The position numbers and the translations under genes are program-made. Positions 56,408-64,000 of a stretch of DNA of 64,000 nt are shown here, one piece after another. How positions within the stretch are numbered: the first letter of the stretch is position 1; each line of letters opens with the position of its first letter. The DNA comes from Aradus depressus (Eukaryota; Arthropoda; Insecta; Hemiptera; Aradidae), in contig OY759221.1 in assembly GCA_963662175.1 (NCBI GenBank), positions 32,176,045 through 32,240,044 on the forward strand, read 5' to 3'. The notes beneath the pieces are model-generated. The model was given only the letters and a program-made list of their open reading frames with translations. It was not told where the DNA came from and did not search any database.

Positions 56408-56712
56408 TTATGCCCGGGCTTTAACTACCGAGGTAATATCGCCTACTTCCAGAGCGCTCTTTCGTCGCTCTGCTGGACATGAGCACGACTCTACTATGGG
56501 AGTCCTAAATTTTTCCTACCTAGGTTGATTTACATAGGTACTTTTAACGAGTGCCTGACATTGTACAGGCTCCGGACCATCGTTTAACTTCCTATTCGGA
56601 GGACGGAGTGCTTACATTATTTTACCTCCCATAAAAAATAAACTAAGGGCCTCGGCCGGGTTTCGAACCAGCTATCTTGAGTTTAGTAAGCAAGCACGCA
56701 TACCGCCCTCTA
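56408..56712 (-). mobile_element. tRNA-derived SINE, near full length
   Basis: Minus strand: GAGGGCGG head (A box partly deleted), B box GGTTCGAAACCC, body blocks to CCCGGGCATAA. No target duplication seen. Confidence 0.8.
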
Positions 56713-57184
56713 TGATCATACTAAGTACCTATTGGTTTAACTTTATTATTTTTTTTATTGTAATGTTGTCTTATCGGCGATAAGCAAATAATTATAAAAA
56801 ACTGAGTGTTGCCTAGGTACATTACAGCAAAGCATTTCACAAATTATACAGTGATCATTAGAAATTTATTAACTGAATTTGTAAAAGATAAGAGATGAAA
56901 TTCCAAAATGAAAGCATTTACCTACAGCAATAACGTTCGATCGATTAACAAGATAAAGTCATTAAATTAATAGAGTGTAAAATCTCATTGCATTTGTTAA
57001 AACAGAATCAGTTATCTGAGGATAAACAGGTACCAAAACGAGTTTTGTTTCGATGTGTTTGGTCTGGGATGTCAGTGGGGTGGGAAATGATAAAAAGATG
57101 TGCACTTCATAAAACTGTAGTTTAATGCACTTTTTTGTAAATAACCATTTTTTAAATTTTTATTTATATTTTACAAATATATAT
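56713..57184. other. Unassigned AT-rich stretch
   Basis: No repeat or frame recognised. Confidence 0.3.
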
Positions 57185-57740
57185 TTACAACTGTTAAAAA
57201 AATAAATACTAGTCATTTGTAACTAATCACTGTCAATGCTGCTGCTAAGAAGGTCTCTAGGACATTGACGCTTAAGCCGTCGTTGGGGAAGTGTGGCAGA
57301 ATGGAGGGCACGAAGTAGAAGATTGTTGTGGGAACTAAGAGAGGAAAATAGTTTTTTATACTTGAATTTAGCAACTTCGGTGACAAAGGTACGTTAAGGT
57401 CACTGAGAAGAGTTTTGTTGGAGACGTAGTAAGGAGCATTGGCTATTGTACGGAGGATTTTGGATTGAAAGATTTGATGCGCTGGAGATTGGAAGCCCAG
57501 AGTTCAAGTCCGTAAGTCCACATAGGTTTGAGTATTGCGTTGTATATAAGTCGTTTTGTTTTCAAAGTTAATTTGGATCTTTTGTCTAGTAGTCTTAGTA
57601 AAAGTTTATAACGTCTGTTCATTTCTTGTCTTTTCAGTCTCATGTGATTTCAAGTTAGTCGTTTGTTGAGTATGAGGCTTAGAAAACGGACTTCGTTTTT
57701 TAAAGGGATGGGATTTTTGTTAAGGTACACAGGAGGGCAG
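57185..57740 (-). pseudogene. 'LINE B' 3' part
   Basis: Minus strand encodes RLKRQEMNRRYKLLLRLLDK, KRLIYNAILKPMWTYGLELW and, after frame changes, the NAPYYV and LLSS...NLL blocks. The RRLKRQ..RDLL end is near 57240-57280. Upstream CCTGCCCTCCTGTGTACC matches the start of 31102-31763. Confidence 0.8.
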
Positions 57741-57792
57741 GTATATTTTTGACGCAGGGTGAAGACGATGTGACGACGTCGTTCATAGTGAC

Positions 57793-57840
57793 CAGAAGAA
57801 GGGACGTAAAAGTGTCCCGAAATATTGTCAAAAAAGAAGA
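57793..57840 (+). repeat. Hammerhead-like motif, family 5 (degraded)
   Basis: CAGAAGA, stem GGGAC/GTCCC, GAAA; then AAGACACCTCTGGAAGAA as in the copy at 23459. Confidence 0.5.
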
Positions 57841-57849
57841 CACCTCTGG

Positions 57850-59200
57850 AAGAAATGCCTTTTTAAACAGCCTATGCTACTTCAAGGAAACAAATTATTT
57901 AGGTTCAGTGAAACTTTAAAACGCATTGAAAAATGTATTTGTAAAATAGATTCAGTGATGAAGATATTACATTTTTTCATTATTGCAGTGGTGCAGCTAT
58001 CTTTTATAGTAGTTCGTCCTAAATTTAAATTGTTTGTTTATTGATTAAACTAGTTGATCCGTAGATCAGTGGCCTCGCTCCCTTCTGTAACCAAGGTGAT
58101 CTCAGGGGGATACAAATTATAATAATAATAATATGGAAATAGAATATGTCATTACAAAATGTATACAAGAAACTTCATGAATTAGATATATAACCAGTTA
58201 TTAAATCTTTTATTCAGACAAAAATGTGATTAGTAATAACAATAATAGTAGTAAATGAATAAATAAATAATATAAAATAAATGTATCTAAAAATAATTAT
58301 ATACAATTTTCATTTATAATTTGAATTATGATAAAATATTTATTATAATTTTTCCAAAAGTATATTTTTTCACAACCTTATTTCAGGGTGTTCTGGAGTC
58401 ACTTTTTCTCAGGTTACAATGTGCGGGAAATAAAAGAGAAATAAATAAAAAATAAAAATATACGTAAAAAGTAAATATATAAACCAATTGAAATAAAATA
58501 AATGAGTGAATAACTAATAAAAAATAATTATAATATAGTAATGAAATTATTAAACAAAAAGTAATTCCGACAGACCTTGTAGGAGGGATATCTATGGAGG
58601 AAATCTGCAAATAAAATTAAAATGAAAGCTAAGTATGAAATAATGTTTTTGTACATTAAACATAATTTTTATGTTATTGTTTTTTTATTATTTTTGTACG
58701 ATGAGAGAAAAAAAAAAACGTTTCCGAAGGGTTTTTTCTGTCATAAACATTTTTAGTTGGTTTCAATATATTTAATTGCTTTCAAGAAGTAGAAAAAGGC
58801 ATTAAAAAAATTAATTCTTTTATATTTTTTTTTCATAAAAAGAGAGGAGCAATGTTTAGTTATTCAAAAAATTTCTTTCTTCCTGGTATCGTAATCATGA
58901 CTAGTACTGTATTGAATGTATCGAGAGAAGGGCAATATAAAATACTTATGTTATGAGTTATACTTTTTTCGAAGGTCTTTTAACGGTTTCCATGTCCTTT
59001 TTTACCTCCAATATGGCTGAAAATTGATAGCTGTCGCCATATGAGTTTTTGAATTTACGTATTTCGCTTGGCGATCTTTTTCAAAACGGTTGGCTATATA
59101 TCACTTTCGGGTATTGTAAAAGTTATTCAATTTATTTTTTGGTACCTATCTATATTATTTATTCTCACATTTATTTGTTTGGTTTTTACAACTTAGCAGT

Positions 59201-59204
<4 letters not shown>
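57850..59204. other. Unassigned AT-rich stretch
   Basis: Long AT-rich region with an ATA/AAT-rich part (58120-58560). No domain in short frames. Confidence 0.3.
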
Positions 59205-59260
<56 letters not shown>

Positions 59261-59268
59261 ATGAATAC

Positions 59269-59300
<32 letters not shown>
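59205..59300. repeat. TA microsatellite
   Basis: Two TA runs (59208-59252, 59274-59300) with a short interruption. Confidence 0.9.
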
Positions 59301-59304
<4 letters not shown>

Positions 59305-59306
59305 CC

Positions 59307-59735
59307 TTGAGCACTACGTCCTTCGGATGGGACGTTAAGCGATGGTCCCGAATCTGTACGACGTCAGGTACTCGTTAAAGACCCCTGCCCTAGGTGTTTG
59401 TATTTTAATTGAGATTTCAAATATATATCGTCAAATGTAACTTACACATCTTATGAGTCGACATATTTGATAATCACATAGTCTAGACTGATTTTTCTTG
59501 TAAGCGGGACATCTTTGCGTGTAGGTTTCACAAATACTTTATCAATTTAAAAAAAAAAATTATTTATCCATTTTCCGCTTACAAGAAAAATCAGTCTAGA
59601 CTATGTGATTATCAATTATGCCGACTCATAAGATGTGTATGTGACATTTGACGGTATATATTTGAAATCTCAATTAAAATGCAAACACCTAAGGAGAGGT
59701 ATTTAACGTCCCATCCGAAGGATGTAGTGCTCAAG
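59307..59735. repeat. Large inverted repeat carrying SINE sequence in both arms
   Basis: The left arm (59307-59515) and right arm (59574-59735) pair: CTTGAGCACTACGTCCTTCG with its complement, GTGTTTGTATTTTAATTGAG, and AAAAATCAGTCTAGACTATG. The left arm has ~65 bp extra SINE body (GCGATGGTCCCGAATCTGTA). Confidence 0.88.
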
Positions 59736-59852
59736 GTTTTTTGTAACCTCTCAGGTAAAAAAAACTAGGGGCCTCAGCCGGGTTTCGAACCAGTGATCTT
59801 GAACTCAGTAAGCAAGCACGCTACCACTGAGCTACCGGCGCCCTCCCGAAAA
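59690..59852 (-). mobile_element. tRNA-derived SINE, 5' part
   Basis: Minus strand GAGGGCGCCGGTAGCTCAG, B box GGTTCGAAACCC and CCTTCGGATGGGACG. The 3' side merges into the foldback at 59307-59735. Confidence 0.85.
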
Positions 59853-60409
59853 ATATATTATTGTGAGTTGGCAATATTTACAAATAAACTTATTTCTGTT
59901 GATGAGATATAAGTAGTAATGAAACAACTTTTTGTTAAAGTTAAGCCCCTGAAGCTCCTTACAAATTATAATAAATTTGTTTTCTTTTCCTAAGTAATTA
60001 AGTTATTACATAGTTAATTATTTCTCTTAACTAACAAATGTAGTAAGTCAAAGAAATTAAAGAAAATTAAGTGGAAAATTAAAATTTTAACAAGGACTGA
60101 ATAGGGAGAGCGAGTCAGATGGTTTAAATGTGATTTTTTTTTTTGGGGGGGGTCTGAAAATTAATCAGCTTAAGTGGACAGTTTAAGAAAGGGGACTTGG
60201 AACTGTCTCGCTTGCCTAATCAGCTATACAAAGGGTGATAATTCTGTTTAGCCGGTAATACGATGAAAGTAACAAGTTTTAAAGAGTTTGCCAGCGACCG
60301 TAAGTCGGCAGTGCTTTATTTAATAACTGTGAGAAAAGTAAAACTTCCAGAATAAAAAAAATTATATATATAAAATTACTTTCTTACATGTTTATTATAA
60401 AGAAGTATT

Positions 60410-61110
60410 GTTATCATGCGAAAATCCGAGATCGAGGAATTTCATGTTCCAATTCGTTCGCGAGGCTCTTTCTGTGTGTATGTGATTGAAACTTTATGAG
60501 CGCTCTAACTCTGAAATGATTGATGCTATGGTTGTCCTTATGAAGTTCTGCATGTAAAATTTTGTGATGATATATTCGTTATATCATCGTATATGTGCTC
60601 AAAGACAGAAAATTTTCTAAATAAATGATTATCAGCCAAAACAGGCCATAAGAAAGGGGGATGAGGAGGAGTGGGGCGGCGCTAACACAAAAACTCAATG
60701 CCGATGTAATAATTGTATCGACATGAAATTTTATTTACATTTCAAATCCTGATAAAGGACAGCACTTATTAATTTTCAGCGAAATCGGTCGAAGGGAAGG
60801 GGGAAAATAGAGGAACGTGGCTCAACAAAACCTAAATAACTGGATGTCTATGGACTCAGGATTTAGTATGAAGATTCAGAAGTCCCTATGGTGTCAACTA
60901 CATTATGGAGTTTTTTATTTTGTCGTTTTTAGTCTAAACGATTGGATTTTGAGGGAGAGCGAAAACTTTATTGATTAATTCGTGCTAAAGAAGTACATTG
61001 CCGGTGACATATGATTTTTTTTGGAATCAAAAATCGGAAAAAAATTAGATGAGGAAACTCAATATCTAATTTCTAACTGATTACATAACTTCCTCTATAC
61101 TTCTTATAGC
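60410..61110 (+). repeat. Family E dispersed repeat, long copy
   Basis: GCGAAAATCCGAGATCGAGG, several subunits (CCGATGTAATAATTGTATCG at 60701), GCACTTATTAATTTTCAGCG, GAGGGAGAGCGAAAAC, CATTGCCGG and a terminus near CTATACTTCTTATAGCTGGA. Confidence 0.65.
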
Positions 61111-61129
61111 TGGAGAAGAAAAAAAAGCA

Positions 61130-61530
61130 TGCATGGCAACCAGTTTAGAAAGGACAGCCTGGAGAACTGGAAGATGAAAAGTGTCCAAACTATCCTACCT
61201 TCTACGGCAGTTTGAGCAGAGACGTGGACTACATCAGGACAGTGCTGCTAATGCAGACTGTTCAGAGCTAGTGGAGAGATGATAGGGCTGAACATAAGGC
61301 CCGGAAGAGTGGACCCTGAGGCCCAGATCTGTTCCCTATATAGCCTTGGGGTTCTGGAGGACATGGTCCACTTCCTGGGGGTCTGTCCTGTCCTGGCAGA
61401 GTGGAAGCAAGGCCAGCCTCTCTCTGGAGGAGACCATCCAGATACTCAATGGCAAGGATTGCCACTCACTATATCAGTTCGTACGGGATGCTACCAAAAA
61501 TAGAAAATTTCATGAATAACAATTTAATTA
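61130..61530 (+). pseudogene. LINE C-terminal fragment
   Basis: Plus frames give ASWRTGRWKVSKLSYLLRQF and, from 61279, MIGLNIRPGRVDPEAQICSL then LEDMVHFLGVCPVLAEWKQG, with the C...H...CP zinc motif (ICSL, VHFLGVCP) of non-LTR C-termini. Same family as 9095-9330. A frame change follows, ending in FVRDATKNRKFHE in another frame. Confidence 0.65.
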
Positions 61531-63055
61531 CTAGGTGTGCAATGCATTCTGCTGTTTGCAAAAACTGAGCTGAGTCAGTCTAAATTTATTGAATCATACT
61601 GTTAATGTGGTCGGTTAACATACAAGCAGTGCATTTGAAATGGGGCATATGAACCGCTTTGTGATCACTGGATGGAACCGTATTGCACAAAATTCTTTTT
61701 ACTATGTGTTCTTTGTATAGAAGAATATTTTTATCGAAAAAAAGTTGAAGTTTGTACGTTAGAACACTGAAAAAAACTGCTCAAAAAAAGTGGTGTTCGA
61801 TGGTAAATCGAAAAGGGCTTAGCCCGGATTTTTACATTTGAAATAGAAAAATTCTATTTTGCGCGATAATTTTGTCTCTCAATTGATTTCAATGGGGATT
61901 TCGTTTTTCGGTGATTATTCCTCCGTGGTATGTTCGATTTCAGATTTTTTTAGTCGTCACCGTGTCCACTACCATCGTGGCAAATTTCAATGTGATCGGT
62001 AAAGGGGTATAGGAGGAGTACGAGTACAACGAAATACATGAGTCGCCTAAGAAAGAGCTTCGTAAACTCAGCTCAATTAAATAATATCTTTTAAAAAGCC
62101 CTTTACAGTTACATCAATGTTGTTCTTAGGTTTTCTTCTCTTTCTCCTGCATGCGAAAGATGTTTTCACATATATTTTTTTTTCTTGTTTATTACTTCAT
62201 TTTATTACAATTGTTATTGCTATTTATATTTGCTCCTTATCTGTCTTATTTTATTTTATTTATTATATATCTTTTTCATACAATTGTGCATGAATTTAAT
62301 ATTATTATTTATATTTTAAAATTTAAAGAATTTTCCGAAGACACTCTCTTCTCAAAGACGTGGCCATTGTCAGTACATTTGTATACTAGATACTAGAATA
62401 TGTTAAGTCCATGTGTAAACAAAGTATTCATTCATTACATAAGTACAGAGGCAGAACTTTGAACTTACCAGTTCTATATCTATTGGTAAGATATTTTCTC
62501 TCTATAGATATAAGCTAAGAGTACCTTTATAAAAATATCTATGGAGGTCTACCTTTTTGACAGGATTTAGGGTAGGCGGGATCTGTCGACCTCAATATCC
62601 TCTCGCCAACATCTCGCTTCTCTGGCGACCTCAACCACATCGAACAACAAGAACAAAATTATATACATGCTTGTAGTTATTTTTTGTTTTTATAATTTAC
62701 TTACAATTTATTGAATTCATTTTTAAATTTTAACTAGGCTAAAAGTGTTGACTTTTCGTAATCAGGTCAACCAAATATACATACTTTATTTTACTTATTT
62801 ATTATAGGTTAAGCAAGCCAAGTTTTTTTTTTTGTCTTGCAAGACTTATTCTTAGCCAGCGTCATACTATATTAATTTGATTTATTTTCGCTCTACGCCC
62901 AAAAGGAACCGTTGCATATAGCTGGGAAAATTCTGGGAAGTTCAGTGTCAATCGGTTACTAAAAATTTAACTTTTTTTTTTGCAGAAAAAAACATTTAAT
63001 AAAAAATAAAGAAAAACGAACTCTCTAAAAAAAATATTGTCTATTTCACAAAATA
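61531..63055. other. Unassigned stretch
   Basis: No gene or known repeat recognised; AT-rich with several T runs. Confidence 0.3.
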
Positions 63056-63057
63056 TC

Positions 63058-63084
63058 TTTAGCCTATTTCTACACCATCTTCAG
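63058..63084 (-). repeat. Hammerhead-like motif (degraded)
   Basis: Minus strand CTGAAGATGGTGTAGAAATA then GGCTAAAG; the final box has lost its G. It lies just outside the foldback at 63089-63714. Confidence 0.35.
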
Positions 63085-63088
63085 CCAC

Positions 63089-63714
63089 GACATTACAAAT
63101 ATTAAGTAGAAATTCAACATGTTTACATTCCGAACTGTCCCTTTATCAGCCTTACTATTGGGTTTTTTTCTCCTGTCCCTTTTTTCTGTAAGGTCTTAAA
63201 AACGTTAAAAATAAAATTTCGCCTCAAATTGAAAGCTTAATGATAAAGGAAAATTTGAAATTGTATCAGTACTGATTAAAATACAAGTATATATGTTTAT
63301 ATAAAATAAATCAAAGATAATTTTTTTTGCAGATTATCATCTTTGATTTATTTCATATAACATATACATTTGTATTTTAATCAGTACTGATACTATTTCA
63401 AATTTTCCTTTATTATTAAGTTATAAATTTGAGACGAAATTTTATTTTTAATCTAGATCCCCCCCCCCCCCCCCCCCCCCCCCCCCCATGTTTGTAGGCC
63501 CTGATGATATAAAATATATCGAAACGTTGGCGTTTGAATAGCGTTGCCTGTTCTCTTCCATCTTTGACTGACCCTCAATATTCCTACAATTTATTTTTAA
63601 TGTTTTGGAGACTTTACAGGAGAAAGGAACAGGGAAGAAAAGAACCCAATAGTAAGGCTGATAAAGGGACAATTCGGAATGTAAACATGTTGAACTTCTA
63701 CTTAATATTTGTCA
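63089..63714. repeat. Large foldback (arms ~235 bp) interrupted by a hammerhead-like element
   Basis: The left arm 63089-63325 is complementary to 63333-63451 plus 63601-63714. Shared words include ATCAGTACTGATTAAAATAC, AAGGAAAATTTGAAAT and TTTACATTCCGAACTGTCCC. The right arm is split by the 138-bp insertion at 63452. Confidence 0.88.
63452..63589 (+). mobile_element. Hammerhead-like element, family 4, short copy
   Basis: 138-bp insertion with a perfect 11-bp duplication TTTATTTTTAA (63441-63451, 63590-63600). It has a C run, CATGTTTGTAGGCC, the core CTGATGA-T-GATATA/TATATC-GAAAC at 63501-63524, then TTCCATCTTTGACTGACCCT ... CTACAA, the complement of the 5' end of the long copy at 34432-35197. 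Confidence 0.8.
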
Positions 63715-63749
63715 TGTTCAATCAAATTAATATAGTTAAAAGACAAATA

Positions 63750-63845
63750 TAGGTATATAAATCAAAGACGATTTTTTTAAATATAAAAAATAAATCAAAG
63801 ATGATTTTTTTTTTTGCAGATTATCATCTTTGATTTATTTCATAT
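63750..63845. repeat. Short inverted repeat related to the foldback centre
   Basis: ATAAATCAAAGATGAT and ATCATCTTTGATTTAT flank a T run; the same words form the centre of the foldback at 63310-63350. Confidence 0.75.
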
Positions 63846-63846
63846 A

Positions 63847-64000
63847 CAGTAAACTCCCGATTATCCGCGGGATTGACTGGCGTGGATACCGCGGATAATC
63901 GAATTTCGCGGATAAGCCGCAAAATTGCCGATTCACAACACACAGGCGATTCACTCGCACGCTAAGTAAGCAAACATCTGCAGTGCCGCTAGTCGCGTCC
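63847..64000 (+). mobile_element. pogo/Tigger-type transposon, left end (continues past the window)
   Basis: TA|CAGTAAACTCCCGATTATCC with internal repetition of GCGGATAATCG / GCGGATAAGCCGC, a classic Tigger-like terminus. Composition changes sharply to CpG-rich at the boundary. No coding within the visible part. Confidence 0.85.

Noticed and set aside
58040..58120. tRNA-like GATCCGTAGATCAGTGGCC segment
   Set aside because: Some A-box resemblance but no B box and no cloverleaf. Not supported as a tRNA or SINE.

Overview
The window is AT-rich eukaryotic DNA, most likely from an arthropod and probably an insect. It has no operons, Shine-Dalgarno sites or dense coding. It holds several classes of animal retrotransposon and DNA transposon, and some SINE tails carry short TTAGG-type (insect telomere motif) repeats. 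I cannot name the species. No intact host gene is recognisable. The only host-type coding remnant is a broken MADF/BESS-domain sequence near 32.3-33.0 kb. Almost everything else I can explain is mobile DNA, much of it nested.

Layout. 0-9 kb: a tRNA-derived SINE split by a small hammerhead-like element (2166-2459), a foldback MITE (3039-3751), a pogo remnant (from 4380), a second SINE, then two hairpin-shaped elements (6398-7362 and 7803-8086), the latter inside LINE debris. 9-15 kb: SINE copies, LINE C-terminal fragments and a deleted Tigger/pogo transposon (11394-12104). 15.5-21.9 kb: a nearly complete I-type LINE on the minus strand with ORF1, endonuclease/reverse transcriptase, RNase H, a 3' tail and a 13-bp target duplication; one frameshift breaks RNase H. 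22-32 kb: SINEs, an abundant diffuse repeat (here 'family E'), monomers of the hammerhead-like element, and two 5'-truncated LINEs with clean target duplications (29533-30483 and 31102-31763). 32-40 kb: the MADF/BESS remnant, further hammerhead-like elements and LINE debris. 40.8-41.6 kb: six 127-bp tandem repeats. 41.9-43.8 kb: two paralogous SINE+hAT composites, one later hit by another SINE. 49.7-53.8 kb: a non-autonomous LTR retrotransposon with four primer-binding-site copies. 54.5-56 kb: two Harbinger-type elements. 57-64 kb: LINE fragments, two large foldbacks, another hammerhead-like insertion, and the start of a pogo/Tigger element that runs off the end.

The most interesting signal is a group of short, apparently non-coding elements. 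They share a core CTGANGA-N-(stem)-GAAA, the pattern of a hammerhead ribozyme catalytic core with one extra nucleotide. In several families the core lies just inside an inverted repeat spanning the element, in some followed by a short 3' tail. Five insertions of four sequence-unrelated families have 10-12-bp target duplications of the retrotransposition type. Stem II differs in sequence between families but still pairs. Such motifs are known from Penelope-like retroelements and retrozymes; the repeated inverted-repeat/core/tail design and the near-perfect 251-bp palindromic copy look worth study.

How the parts relate: the autonomous LINEs supply the target-primed machinery that could mobilise the SINEs and possibly the hammerhead-like elements. 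The DNA transposons here are all internally deleted or terminal fragments and would depend on transposase from elsewhere.
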